Shown: positions 21,150-34,947 of the stretch, piece after piece
Layout: each line of letters opens with the position of its first letter
Numbering within the stretch: position 1 is the stretch's first letter
NCBI GenBank assembly: GCA_951812925.1
Contig: OX638372.1
Coordinates: 8,804,001 to 8,868,000, forward strand
Direction of reading: 5' to 3'
DNA length: 64,000 nt
Source: Calliopum simillimum
Lineage: Eukaryota; Arthropoda; Insecta; Diptera; Lauxaniidae
Translations under genes and position numbers: made by a program
The notes under the pieces: model-generated
Told to the model about the DNA's origin: nothing
Database searches by the model: none
Seen by the model: only the letters and a program-made list of their open reading frames with translations

Positions 21150-23360
21150 TGCACTCGGTGATTTTCAATTCCATTTTTTTAAATTTCCATGAATTTGTAC
21201 ACAATTGTCTCTGTCGAATAATTTGCAAACTAGTTTTGGAATAGTCTGTGGTCCTGTAGGGATATACTTTTTTTTATTTTTTGCTTTGCTTTTCAATCTG
21301 GTCACCCTTGTAATGCCCAGTCAGGGAAAATTATTTTTTTATTTTTTATTTCCGTCGTTACCGTTGATGCATATCAGCGCGATTTTCCCAAATTAAATGA
21401 AATTTCCTCAATGACATCAACTTGTTTATTTTGACATACGATGCTGCAGAGGAACGCGCGCGTAATGTTCTCGTTACGAATACGTTGGGAGACAACGCGG
21501 CTTACCTCAAAAAAAAAAAAAAAATATAATAAAATGAAAATCTGTTGTATACCTTAGGGTTCAACAATTGTTTTGCTCTTGGAACTTTTTATCGCGGTTT
21601 GTTATGGGGAAAACGTATTTGGTTTAAATGGGAGTTATTAGCCATCAAAAACCCACTGCTTGGTTTGATATAATGATTTTTATAATTTTTAATTGAATCA
21701 TATATAAGTAAATCAAAGAAATTAGTTTAAAAAATATATGGGGTATTTCACGAAAGAATAACATTTGAAAAATAGATTATATTTTTATAATTTTTCAATG
21801 ATTCTTTATTGAAAATAACATATAAGAACCTATTCCGTACAATATCATATTTAACTTTAACATTTGTTACACAGCTCTAAGCATTCACTTTATATCAAAA
21901 CACTTAAAGTTTAATTTAAAACGCCGAACAAGTTGCATTTGATTTAAAAATGCCTTAGACTTCAAAAACATGTTTTCAAGCACGTGTGCGAAATAAACCC
22001 CATATTTTGATACATATTGCTATTCTTCGGATACAACGCGTCTAGCTCTGCAACATTTGCCTTTAACTTTTGTGCGGTTTTAAATTTCTACAATCTAAAT
22101 TGAACGCAATACATGCCCCTTACTGCTAATATTTCGAAGAAAATATAAGATTTCATAGATTGGCTTTAGTCTGTGAATCCCATTCCATCCATAGAACATA
22201 ACATGTTATCGTAAAACTTTCCTTAGAATACGTTAAGACGTTGGTTGGTGAGCATTAGCTATTTTGTGGTCACTTTGATGATACTGCATGATGATGACCC
22301 TGTTGATGACGACAACGATGTTGCAAGCCGCATTGATGACCGTCAATTGAAAATATGCTTCAAGTTAATTAAATTGGCATGAGAACATGCAGACGACGGC
22401 CTTTAATTTTAAAAGATGCCATGTTTTTGTTTTGGCTGTGATGAGGTTTCTTTTGATTTTCTTAGATATGTAAAAAGTTCGTCTGTAAAGAAACAAAATT
22501 GAAATATATGAAAAAAACATCAATAGTAAGATGAACATGAAAAAGGTGTGAGCAAGGAAAACCCACAAAACCAAATCAAAGAGATGTGTTTTCTATGTTC
22601 AGTAAAAGAATAAGGAAATGCAAAAAATGCTATAAACTATCATATATAAAAGAGTCTGAGAGAGTACTATCGCCCCAAGACTTTCTGGCATGGTACCATG
22701 CTCGATTTGACTAGACATGTATTTCATTATTTTTTGACCTGAGGGTCACCTCATAAAAATGGTGGAATTTCGTGTTTCTGCACTTCAAAATAAAAAATCG
22801 GGTGATGAAACATGCTCGTTATTTCGGTTCCTATTGGACAATTGACAATTTTTCTTTCAGAATATTCAGAATTTAATCAGGTTTCAAAAACTTAATTTTT
22901 CATTATTTTTTATAGCAAGTAAAAAATGTATGTATTTTAAAAATTCCGAAAAAAATTTCAAATTAAAAATCTCGAAAAACACAGATTTTTCTCATTTTCA
23001 AAATGTGTTACAAGATACTTAGGACTATATTTGAGGTTTATGAGATACTAGCAATAATTGTGATAAAATTTCTAGAGCAGAAGCGGCATGTTTCAAAGAG
23101 AATAAAAAAAAATTTTCCTAGTTCTACATGTACCTCAACGGTAGTCCTTTGCTCAAAATATTATCTAGATGCACCAAATAGTGAAATAAATAAACCCTAC
23201 GTCTTTTGCAACCAGATCAAATTTTATATATTCTAGAAAAAATGTCAAAATTTCCCACAGAAACCGAAGCAGGAACCCTTTTTTTAAGGCCAAAAATACG
23301 AAAGGTCGAAAAACCGGTTTTTGACAAAATAAAAAAATACGCGTCTAATCAAATCGAGTA
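21150..23360. other. AT-rich non-coding DNA
   Basis: Poly-T and poly-A tracts occur, and GATGATG/GACGACG text is found near 22285-22340. No gene or paired repeat is recognised. Confidence 0.5.
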
Positions 23361-23770
23361 AGGCTAAGATTACATTGGATACGAATTCGTACGAAAATTT
23401 TGTCGCACGAACAAAAAATTTTCCTATAAAAACAAGTGCATATAGTATCGAGCCTTAACCGCCAAAAAGACTCAACCGACAAAAAAACAAATTTTACAGT
23501 AGAAGCTTTTTTTGAATTTTCTTTGTATACATTGTAGTACAAAAGTCAAAATTGCTTGCCCTATTACTTCGTAATGGTACTTTTTGAAATTTAGAGGGAA
23601 GACGCATATGGACGCAAATTATCGATTTCTATCAAAAAACGCAAATCTGAAATCGTGTCAGTTACGTCTTTTTGGCGGTTAGGGCTCGGTATAATTAATT
23701 TCTATTGGAACATGTTCTGATCGTACGATAAATTTTTCGTACGAATTCGTATCCAAAGTAACCTTAGCCT
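23361..23770. mobile_element. Palindromic (foldback) MITE of 410 bp
   Basis: The ends read AGGCTAAGATTACATTGGAT on the left and the inverse of ATCCAAAGTAACCTTAGCCT on the right. Pairing continues inwards through ATACGAATTCGTACGAAAA. It resumes with GAGCCTTAACCGCCAAAAAG (from about 23450) against CTTTTTGGCGGTTAGGGCTC (to about 23687), so most of the element is one imperfect hairpin. The superfamily is not assigned; a short target duplication (AGTA-like) is possible but not convincing. Confidence 0.8.
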
Positions 23771-24059
23771 AAAGTACACGGCCAAAAGATTTCAGCGCGA
23801 TCGGTGCTGGTCGACCTAAGAATTACTTCATTCTCTCGTGAAATCTGCCATACAGAAAATTTTGACAATTTTGAAAAACAGACCCCAAAAATGTTCCAAG
23901 TCGTATGATATATTGTAGAGCAACGTAAATACAGGGTATGAAAATCTCTTACAAATTATCTGAGTCCCTCCTAAATAGAAAGCCAATATGTAAGGACTTG
24001 AGTATTATTCGGAATTACCTTTATCATCATCCTATTAATAACTTCTACTTCAACCAGAT

Positions 24060-24560
24060 CATTATTCGGTGCGACAGATGCATGGCGAAATTGTTGTCAC
24101 TCCGCTCAAGTAGTAAAAAAATTAAAGTATTTAACACTAAACTCCAACATTATTAAACATACGTCAAAACTGTATGATGGTTCCGTAAAGTAATATTACC
24201 AATTTTACTTTATACTTCTTGTAAAATTAGTTGGACAGATTTTAGCTCAATATACAAATTTAATTCTTCTTTATCATATATGTCAGTGGTGTAAGTACAA
24301 TATAAATAATATTTTTTACTATCGCACGGAAGGACCAAGGATCGAACCCTAGTGCAGTGAAGTACGTTTCTTTTCTTTTTGTCTTTACAGTAAGGTAAAT
24401 ATCACTTGAATGAAGAAATAACTATACTGTAGGGTTATTCGAAAATTCTGAATTTACTAAAATAGTATGTTATTTATTTTATTGGGGAATTGTCTCTATA
24501 TTGTCTTGAAATTTAATAAAATTTACTAGAAATAAAGAAGTACGAACTTTGAATCATAAA
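24060..24560 (+). repeat. Dispersed repeat family R, most complete copy, with tRNA-like box B
   Basis: It contains, in order: ACTCCGCTCAAGTAGTAAAA and TTTAACACTAAA (24101-24140); GGTTCCGTAAAGTAATATTA; CCAATTTTACTTTATACTTC; a possible box A TGTCAGTGGTGTAAG (24281); box B GGATCGAACCC (24339-24349); then CTGTAGGGTTATTCGAAAAT and TTTACTAGAAATAA, shared with 51670-51790. The order of segments suggests an element of about 500 bp with an internal pol III-like promoter. Termini and target duplication are unknown. Confidence 0.6.
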
Positions 24561-24589
24561 CTACAACAAGTTGCGCTACATTTTGTTAA

Positions 24590-24865
24590 TAGTGATGATT
24601 AGAATCAGTCTTGGTCTTGAGTCTTGGTTATTTTTCGAGACCAAGACGCTGATATCTTTGCAAGACCAAGACCAAAGCAGTCTTGGTCTTGGTCTACGCG
24701 ATTATCAGCAAGACCAAAGCAGCTTTTCAGTCTTGGTAATTTATACATAGTTAATATAATAGCCTTTTTCGAGGATAAATTAAACCTCAATTTGAAATTT
24801 GGATTCTTAAAAACCCAATCATGAAACGTTGTTTTAAACAAAACCATGTTCTTTCAATGGTTTCT
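24590..24865 (-). mobile_element. hAT-like MITE with AAGACC repeats, truncated copy
   Basis: It starts TAGTGATGATTAGAATCAGT and continues with alternating GTCTTGGTCTTG and CAAGACCAAGACC blocks. Then comes GCTTTTCAGTCTTGGTAATT and the unique interior that matches the inverse of 34948-35409 (CTTAAAAACCCAA, AAACCATG). The far end is missing or too diverged to see. Proline/arginine-rich or DQDQ frames here are reads through the hexamer. Confidence 0.72.
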
Positions 24866-27120
24866 TAGTTTGGTCTATAATTTAAAATTTCTCGAACTTT
24901 TTATACACAAAACTAGGCTGCACTCTTTTTGTTAAAATTTTTTTTTTTGTTATTAATTCAAACTTTAATGATACCAACATCTTCTATTTTACGCTCGTCC
25001 ACACATATGTGTGTATTGTAAACAATCCATTTATATCAAGTAGAAATCCTTTTATAAGTAAAATTAAATTTTCTAAATTCACATCACGTGACTTGATTCA
25101 ATTAAGTGATTCCATTTCATTTTCACTTTAAGCTACGTACATTTTAATTAGAAGTCTCACAAAATGCACCATCTCGTACGTACACAGCCCAAACATACGT
25201 ATATGTGTGAGTGCCATTTGATTTGGTATGGTTTTATGTCAAAAGGGTGTCCAAGCCACTTAAGCCTGGACACAAATATCTCCCCCCAATTGTAATGTAA
25301 ACAGACAGATGGACAAACAGAACCCGATGGTTTGCGTGATCCACCTGATACGCATTTAATTCACATTTCACATACACATTAAAAGGGTTATTAACTCATA
25401 AAAACAGAAATGAAAAAAAGACGAAAATCATTTTTGGGGGCGTTATGGTGCCACTTTATTGAAAGGGTTAATCAAATATTGTGCGTACGCCGTTGTCATT
25501 CAGCGCGCTTTCTCTGCATTAAATCATTAAATTAAAACTGTGCCGGCACTGGACTTTGATTGTTGGGGTCACGCATATTTAAGAGGAAATACTTATTTGA
25601 TAGGTATGTGAAAAGGGGCTGGAATCAATGGATGATATTGATATTGAAAACAAAAAGGTTAAAAGGTAAATGCTTTGTAAAAAAAGCTTAGAAAAGACAC
25701 TAGAAAATTCAGGTTTCAATATTTTAGCATGGCATTTTCGTCACTGTGCCTCCTTCTTAAAATTTTTCATCCAGAATCTTTTGCATAGGTAGCTAGTAAA
25801 AGATGTAGGGCAACTCAAGCTTTTTTCAATTCAATCCACAATTTGAACATCAATATCCTTGAAATACATACATGCTATATATATTACATGATATACTACA
25901 ATTTCTCATCACTTCTCTATCTCTTCATTCCTGATTCAATTTACATATCGCCTTGACAAGACAATTAAATGTCAACATATTCATTAAATTTAATTAGAAC
26001 GCATTAACTAAACATATTCGACCAGCGGCAGCGGACATAATAATTACAACTTCCGTTTATTTTGCATGTCCGTCTCTCCAACCAACCATCCATTCATCCT
26101 TTCGTTTGTGAGCTCGTCCTTCCGTTCGATGTCTTTTCCGTTTTGACCAAAGTAGTTGGTTGGTATAGCGGTGACACGCGGCGGCTAATTCTATTATGAA
26201 GCGCATTCACACAGCTGCACTAATGCATATCCTGTTAGCAAACTTGTACACACACATACTCACAAACATGCATTTACTTAAGTAGGTCTGTTCTCATGTG
26301 TATAATGTGTTATGGCCCAATAAGACACACTTACGCTTAGTTTCTGGCTGGAATGATTTAAGTGCTTTTGTTTTCATAATTTTTAATCTCTAAGCTGTGG
26401 ACTATCACTTTTTTGACATTTTTCCACCATCTTGGCTAATCAAACTTAAAAAGAACAAACCAAAAATGAAAGCTCAGCGTTTTCACGGGCTTGCATGGTT
26501 TATTATCTTACAGTTGGTTTGGTTAAAATACAAAACACTATATAGTACATTTTGAAAGCAACTAGAACTTCGCATACAAATCAAAAAGCTATTTATGTGG
26601 TTAACCAAATTGGTTTGTGCGTAACCAAGTATAAACCAACATAAACTAATATACGTAAGCTTCATTGCTGACTTTACCCTACATTGATATGTATGTATAT
26701 ATAAGTACATACCTATAATTTCCTTTTGTTCCTACAAATCCATAAGCATATCACATTCAATAAACAAAGGGAAACCGTTCATTTGCATGTTAACTCCTTC
26801 GGTTTGCATTTAAAAAGTTATAATAACAATGTTGCACTAAGGATCCTTGTACGTATACGAGCATGTACGTATGTGTTTGTATCAATATATGAATATTTGT
26901 TTGTTGAAACATAAATTGATAATGCTAAAAGGCCTAATTAACTAAACAATAAAATTTGTAAAGTTCACACACAAAAGGCAATAGAATTATGTAGGGATAT
27001 ACTCAGTTTTAAAGGAAACTAAAGATAAAAATACATATCTAGAACAATTTATATTATGATAGAATAGTAACCGAATAATTTAATGAGTTTTTTTTTAAGT
27101 AAATTCTAAAATATGCAATA
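24866..27120. other. Non-coding DNA, apparently unique
   Basis: Somewhat less homopolymer-rich than the flanks. AAAGGGTTA words occur at about 25383 and 25464, and TACGTATGTG/TGTATGTATAT runs are scattered. No gene is recognised. Confidence 0.45.
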
Positions 27121-27124
27121 CCAA

Positions 27125-27440
27125 TTTCAGCAATCGCTGGCGACCAATTCAGTACTGTAGGGTGGGTAATACAAAATTTCGAAGCCCACCTTCTGTAGAG
27201 CGGCTATCCCCATATGGCTCTTGTAAACAGACGCATTCTCGTCCAGACAATCTTTGGTCAATTTTACCCTAATATTTTTTTCTGGCGGCTCCCTGGAACC
27301 ACTCTTAGATTCAAGCGGTTTTGGAGACACTTTTATCTTTGATTTTCTCAGCCGACTGTGACACCTTAGGTGGTGATGTGCTTATTTTGTGACTATGCAT
27401 AGACTTCTGTTTGGACTCAGGCTTATAATGGTAAGCCCAT
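27125..27440 (-). pseudogene. Mariner transposase fragment with internal deletion
   Basis: On the minus strand WAYHYKPESKQKSM (from 27439) matches the segment after the first catalytic Asp of mariner transposases. A jump follows, then KLTKDCLDENASVYKSHMGI and LQKVGFEILYYPPYSTELVA-SD, the region of the second and third Asp. The usual QDNA is altered to DENA, SPDLAPSD to STELVASD, and the central part is lost. No terminal repeats were found nearby. It is a dead relic, clearly different from the rosa-like and mellifera-type copies in this window. Confidence 0.82.
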
Positions 27441-29274
27441 CGTAACGAATTTTAAAATTGGTTGTTTCTGATACTCCAACCATTTCAAGGAGCTGAGCCT
27501 TCTTTGGTCAGGCATCTTGCGATATTAATTTTTGGACTTTTTGAATGATTTTTGGATTGGTCATTAGACAATATTACAAAAAATAGTTTGATTTACTCTG
27601 TTCACTTTGGAAGCTTATCTGATGTGATTTGTTTCCTTTACGTGTAGCTCTTCTATTTGACGCATTATCATGAACTATAGTTTATCGTTGTGAATATCTC
27701 AATGTTCGCTATATTTCATTTATAGAGGTCATTTTTCTGAGACTTTTTTTTCTGAATAGTTGTACACATTATTTCATTTTCTACCAAACTAAGGTAACAA
27801 CAACATGTTATAAAATTAAAGTAAGAAAAAAGCCATAAAATCCATTTTTTTTGTAGTTTCCTCAAATTGTTGAAATAGAAGTCATCGAGTCTAAAACTTA
27901 TGCAAAACTATTTTTTTTTAATTGAATTCTTCCATTTTAAATTTAGAAAATTATTTAATAACATGATAAGTAAAAGTATTGAGTAAATAAAACTTTTTAA
28001 AACGAATGTACTTATGTACATTGATTGTGGAAGAATTTGGTTAAAAAAAATATTGCATAGTTTAAGGTCTTAATTTTAATTTCCATTTTCCATTTTTTGC
28101 ACTAAAGTTTAAGATTTAAAGACTTCCTGGGTGCTAAGTACCTTTTCAATATTTAATCAAATAAGTACTAACCCGAACCCGATTACTTTCAATCAGAGTT
28201 ACACCTATGTTTATAGCTGAAGAAAACTTAAAACGACCTGCACTTTAGTCACTTGTTCCCACCTCGAACTAAATCACCTTACATACACCCTTAATGTTAA
28301 GGGTTAATTGTTTTAGTTAGTTACCCATAGCCAGAAGCAGGCATTGTCAAGCACACACTCATACACATCGACAAAAATAAAAATTAAGTAGCCTCGACCA
28401 TTTCTATTCGTATCAATTAACAAAAAAGGGTTAATTTATAGCCTCAACACACTGTTGGCCTTCGGTGGTCAAGTGAATTTTGTTCTCTGCTGCATTCACT
28501 TGGTTGTTTTCTTGTGTGTGCCTCTGTGTTGCTTTAACCCTCATTCAACTGTAAGTTGTAATTGATATGCTTTTGTGTAGTAGGAAACACATTTCTGCCG
28601 CCCCACAACACTGGACATTTGGCCATTGCCAACACAGTTAAATGTATGTTAAAGCCTGCGGAAAGCAAATTTCAACAGCTTGTTTAACTTGCATTTAAAC
28701 ATCGATGGATGGTCTTGTTGTTGTAAAGCCCGCTGGTCAATTATAGGGATTTGTAGTGCTTACCAATGATGGTTGGTCGTCGTCGTCGTGTTTTAAGTAG
28801 CACATTTTTGACCGCAATAAAAGCTGCAATAGCGGCCTTCGTAATGGTAATGTACGCAAGAAGCATAAGCAGCAGGTGGCTAATAAAATGCAACAAATGC
28901 GGTGGATTTAATTTTATGGGAATTTTTCTTAACTTTAAATGGAGGAGTTGCGGTTATAATCGTCGAAATGTAAGATTTAAACTTCAACTACGTATTATAG
29001 AATTTGATAGCTGAATGAATGTTCACAAAAGATATTAAAAAATTTTATAGCCAACAAGTCATCTGACTTCGTTTAGGTTCTATAGTATCCAAAAAATAAG
29101 GACTATATTTATCTGCTTTTTAGAAAAAAAATTTAGGCCCGAAAAAACTCTCACCGTCCATTTCCTTCCTTGCTATTTGTACGATCTTGCGTTTCCCTTT
29201 TCTTCCGGCTGTAAACAGTCCTTAATATTGTAAGACGTAAAGTTCTATAGTAAACAAGAACTAAGTCTCTGTTT
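27441..29274. other. Non-coding DNA with GTC microsatellite
   Basis: A short GTCGTCGTCGTC run lies at about 28776. Two AAGGGTTAA words lie at about 28302 and 28427. No gene is recognised. The frame at 28766-29014 begins in the microsatellite and has no domain. Confidence 0.45.
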
Positions 29275-30065
29275 TGCCTCAGACAGTCGACAGCTTAAAT
29301 CAAGATTATAATAATGCGAATCTTATTATTGCATGATTTTAGGCATTTTTGAAATACATCTTTCATAGACATTAAGAAATTTTCCCAATTCAGGGACCAA
29401 CAAATTCTAAAACATCAAAAACAAGATTAATAGTGAGCTAAGCATCAGAAAAGGTAATTAGAGTTTTTTGGACCCTGAAATGGGAAATTTGCTTTTAGTT
29501 AATGTCTATGAAATATGTATTTAAAAAATGCCTAAAATTATGCACTAAAAAAGTTCAAATTATTACGTCTGTCTGAGGCATATCACTCAATTCACGGTGC
29601 TCTTGAACAGTCAATAGGTTTGAAGAAAATGTTAAGTTTAGTGGTCTGAAAAATGCAAACCCCGAAATCGTAGCGAAATATCGCAAAAATACATCTCCCA
29701 TAAAAAATAAAAAAAAAAAATGAAGAAAAAAACACAACAAACAAATATAAAAATAGTTATTTTTAATGTATTTTGCAATGCTGAATCCGGCCTTAGAATT
29801 GCTGTATCTCATACGGTTTTTAAGATGTCCTAGCTTAAACAAGGAAAAAAGACCGTTTTTGCTATATTTTGAAGCAATATAACTAGAATATTTCGCGTAG
29901 ATGATCAGCTACGATTTCGGAGTTTGCATTTTCCAGATCACTAAGCTAGTACAAATGAAGCCCCATTCACAGATTTTCTCCACATTTTCATCAAACCTAT
30001 TGAATGTTCAAAAGCACCGTGAATTGAGTGATATGCCTCAGACAGACGTAATAATTTGAACCTTT
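29275..30065. repeat. Nested inverted repeats (three alternating arms)
   Basis: Arm 1 (29275-29400) contains GCCTCAGACAG, GATTTTAGGCATTTTTGAAA and CATAGACATTAAG. Arm 2 (29468-29580) is its inverse. The outer part of arm 2 continues into TATCACTCAATTCACGGTGC up to about 29680, and the whole of that is inverted again at 29908-30065 (GCACCGTGAATTGAGTGATA). Identity over the last pair is high for roughly 50-100 bases. The arrangement looks like foldback copies inserted into or recombined with each other. Confidence 0.75.
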
Positions 30066-33000
30066 TTGCTATCGGAAATATTATTGTACATATATAGCCA
30101 GTCACTGATTTGACTGGGACCATATATTTTCTAACACCGAAAATTATGACAAATGAGAATGATAGAAATTACTAAACAAAGCTATAGGTCAAATATTTCA
30201 AATATCATATGTCTTAGCAGTCCCAATAATGTCCCACATTCGTACTTGTAATCTTAGTGAAGTCTTAAATATACCTTCTTGTTGGTTGAGTTAGCATAAG
30301 TGTATACTTATACCCTGTATGCTCCATGAGTGCAGTTCGAGTCTAAAAAGATCCGATTTTCAATTCGCTTAACAAAATTTATTCCTACCTCGCAATGTTG
30401 CTCCCATCATATCCCTGTACTAATAAGTATTAATAAAACATTTTCATTGTTATTCAACACTTTTTTATATAAAATAATTATATGGTGTAAAAAAAATAAA
30501 AAAAATTTTCAAACATGAAAAATTAAACGCAATAAAAATTTTATTCGAAAACTATAAAAAAGAAATCAGTGGAATTACACACGCAATTCTTCTTTTTTTT
30601 CACAAGTTCCTACAAGCTTGAAAAAATTGTCATAAATGTTTGCATAACCACAATTGTGTACAAATAAAAGTACAAAACATTCTATCATAAGCCAACGGCA
30701 ACCCTTTATTTTACAAGCAAAAACCAAACAACATCAGAGGAGCAGAAGAATAAAAATCTATTAACCACATGCATTGACATACACGAAGGAAGCCAATAAC
30801 ACAACACTGCAAACATCAACAGTAACCATACACCCAACAACAACAACAACCACTACAACAAAATCTATCAATCGAACCATCAAAGTGCCGTTATATCGTT
30901 GACGTTCGATACACATCATCTATCAATGTCAAATTATGAAGTGATCATCATATTTGGATTTATGCCGCAACCAAACATGGCAAACAACATTTAAACACTC
31001 AATAAAATCATATTCAAGAAACACAAGGCTGACACAAAGAAAAAAAGAGTTGCAACAAACGTAAAAACAGTGTTGGTCAACAGTTTTATAACATCTAAAC
31101 GGAATGATAATTTTTATAATTTTTATAGCGAAAACCGTTCAAAAATAACAAAATTTTGTTTGTTGATAGTAAAAATTATCAAACAAGATAGTAAAAATAA
31201 TTTAACAAGAACACAATTCTTTTAACAAATGAAAGAGAAAAAAGTTAAACAAAACAAAAATAAAAAATAAAAAAAAAACCATCTGCCATATTAATACATA
31301 ATTAAGTTGACTGAAAATCTACCATACGTCCCTAAAAATTTTTTGTATGATTTTTTATAGAAGTTAAGTCATATATGTATTATAAAATTCGATATGCAAC
31401 ATCGATATGTAACAGCAGTCAAATAATGTGAGCGAAGGTATGGCGCCTCCCATAACCATTGCAAAAACTTTTAAGAAAACGTTTGGTGACATAACTAAAG
31501 GGAAGATATTGAAGCGCTTACTAAATCAAATGCTTTCAATTCAACGCATTAACCAACACTGCAAAAACAGAAACCCCCTTCTATCGAAAAACAAAACAGA
31601 ACAAAACTCTTTTTTTTACATTTTTACTGTTTATTCAACCCTATCACAAATGTACAGACTCAACGACTTCATCAACATGCCGTCGCTGCTACCGCTATCA
31701 ACTTAAGCACACATATTCTTGCTTACTCGTAAATGTCCTTTAATGCCAAAAGTGCAAGCTTGAACCTCACACAGCGAACGCGATAGACAGCGGAACGAGT
31801 CGATGGAACGTGTTCATAATATTTGCTGTTATTGATATTCGAAAAAGCGGAAAATTTATCCTATAACCCGAAGTATGCACAAGGACACGGCATGTGTGTT
31901 TGCACACATGTTTGTGTGTGTGTGTGGGGGGGGAGATGAAGTCAAGGGTGCAATATGAGCGCAATATTCAATCAAAAATCGATTAGGTATTGAAAAACAA
32001 AACAACTGTAAGAAGCAGCAACAAGAAAAAAACACACAAACTGTGGCAACACACGGCATAGGGTTTGAACGGATATTAATATGAGAGTGTAACGACAAAG
32101 GACTAGCAAGGATTTAGCAAAAGCAAGCGGAAGCATAAAAAGCAAAACGTCCCGAAGTGCGAGGAAGTTATTTTTTATGATTTAATTTTTTTTTTTTTGT
32201 TTGCTTCGCTTTTTTATCGTTGTTATAGATATCCTTATAAGTACCACATACAAAATGACAATGAATTATTTGCTGTCAGTTGGCTTTGTTTATGCTGCTG
32301 TTGTACATTCGAGGGTATGTCAGCATAATGTTGCATACGAGTGTAGTCATAAGGACAAGATGAGAAATCGCTCGCCACTCACACCTCATGTCGATTTCAA
32401 GAGTTCACTGCGATTGACACAATTTTAAAACCCATTTTCGTATGTGTAAAGTGTAGGTTGCACCTGTGCCCCATATGGCGATATGTCGTTGCGTAACGAA
32501 AGCTGATTCATAAATTATGACGCAAACGAGAGTTGGAGGTTTTTGGTATTGGGATTTCCCTCTTGATTTGCTCTCTTTCATATGTAGGCCATTTGGCGTT
32601 AAAGAAAATGATTTATTCGTTTATTGATTGTGAATTATTAGATTTATGCTGACATACAAACAAAGTTAGGTATAGAATCTATGTATGAAAGTACGAAAAC
32701 TTCTTACTAACAATATTTGGTTTTGCAAAGGGAATTTAAAAAAAGAAACACTTCACATATTCCTGTAGCTACGCCATAAGCTTGAAAACAGCGTTTTCTC
32801 CGACATCACGATAGAAAATCTCAAAATTCTGCAGGCATATTAACAATTCTGAGGATGCAGTCGGATTCAGTGGCAAAAAGTACATAATTCTGGATATGTG
32901 GCGCGTCGCGACAAAAGGAACTTATTTTGACAGAGGTCAAATTTGAGTTTTCTGAAGAGAACGCAGGAAAGTCACTTAAAAATATCTTAAATAGGTGAAG

Positions 33001-34939
33001 TTATAGAGTTAAAATTTTAAAGTTCAAAACTAATAGTCAGCGGCTAAAATTTAAAATTATTTCACTTATTAGTTGATCTTGAGAAATTGAATTTTTGAGA
33101 TATTGGCCATTCCACTTCATATCTTTTTTTCTCCACTTTGAATGCACAATATCTTCAAATCTACAGAACTTACAGAGAAATACTTGAATTACAGATTTTA
33201 ATCAAGCAGCTCAAAATTCATATAGGTACAAAGTTTAAATTTTAAATCAAAAAATTTTTCCGTAATCAGGACCACTTTTCTTTTTTAAAATTATCAAATG
33301 CTCTCCGAATCGAACCAACTTTTACATCTTATTAACTTCAAAGAGAACATATTGGTACTATTGGAGCGCAATTCCAAAAACTTAAAAAATTTTAGACCAC
33401 CCTACAGTTTATATAAAATTTCAGAAAGATTTATCTTAAAGTTATGTTATTAAGACATATTGAAGTGTTATAGGTAGTGCCACGCAACATCGTGAAGACA
33501 TGTCGACCCAGATAGATTGCTTTATTGGATCTCTTACCATACTGTATCACAATTTTGTGGTCGGTGCCATACCCTTCGAGAATTTTGTAGAATATATTGA
33601 CAAACATTGTTTGGATGCTAACTTTCTATTGTAGTACTTGTATATAGCCGCCAACTTTTCGGAATGCTGATGATACTATTGTTTCCCAAATTTTATAAAA
33701 ATATTTTGTACCATGTGCGATATATTATACGTACATTTAACGTGTTTTACTTGTATTGGAGGTGCCACACCAACAGACGCGTTGGCGATATTTCGTTCAC
33801 TATAAATTCCGAAGTTGTTTTATACCATAGGTAGCACCTCCTTAGTTTTCATCAAAATTGTTGGAACGGATGACCAAATAATTAACCATTTTCGAGTGCA
33901 ATGGTTTCACATAGTTTGTATTGACTTTACATACAACTACTTTAGTGGGTATATTGCAACAAAGCACTTGAATTGCTACAATTTTCACGTTGCACACATT
34001 ATCTTAAAATTTAACAAATTAATGCCTGTCTGCTGTCCTAATTATGCGCGTTAGTGTCTGTCATTGACTTGTCACAAGACGACTGACAGTAAAATGCAAA
34101 ATCCGTACCTTGAGCTAAGTAAGTAAACCATGAAAGTAGAAAATATGCAAAAACTTTATCCTTTCTTTGCAGTCAGTGCGAAATGAAAAGCATACAAATT
34201 AGCATGCAGTGGAGAGTCATATTTTAAAGTCAAATATTTAAGTATATAAATATGTATAAGTTTAAAATTTCTTCAAAATTCTAAAAAGGATACTTAAGCC
34301 TTTCAGTAATTTGTTTCTGAAATGAAATCAATGTAAGATTTCTAGTTTTCTATTCACTTCGTTCATTCGCCATTAAAATCAACTAAATAAAATATTTACC
34401 GCTTCAATTTTTTCTTTTACTGCTGGACCAAATTTATTTTCATGTGTTCGGATAAAAGCAAAAACCACAAATTAATCAGGTTTAAAAGGAAAAAAAACCA
34501 TTGGAGGTCTTATCTGACTGAAATTCTGCTATTCTGGAGTGACACTGCATTCAAGCGCTTCGTATTTGTACTCCCAAATATATTATACCATGTAAAGAGA
34601 GAAACGGCAGCGGAACCATATCACTCTCAGTAATTGGGTGCCATTTCACCTTTTTAGTGTATACCAAAACGAATCAACATTTTCATTCGCACTCGTTTTT
34701 GTCCAAAAACGAACTCACATTCAATTATTCTTATTTTGATCCATGCATTGTACAACTATATCAAATTGAAGTATTGAAATTGACAAGGGTGCCACATCAA
34801 CTGATGGTGCCAATTCTCCTAGGCTTACCCTATGGATTCAAATATTACAAATAAGGATAAATAAACCACAATTTTCTGATCTCAAAAATAAAAGTTTACT
34901 GATAAAATCTTCATTAGAACCCACAAGGTAGTGGGGAAC
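30066..34939. other. Long non-coding tract with simple repeats
   Basis: CAACAACAACAACAACCAC occurs at about 30836, and TG and G runs at about 31908-31935. Poly-A-rich and T-rich text is frequent. The open frames at 31428-31706, 32201-32428 and 33815-34054 have no recognisable domain. A GGAGGTGCCACACC box near 33759 recalls the Helentron-like units but without repeats around it. Confidence 0.45.
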
Positions 34940-34947
34940 GTCAAAGA

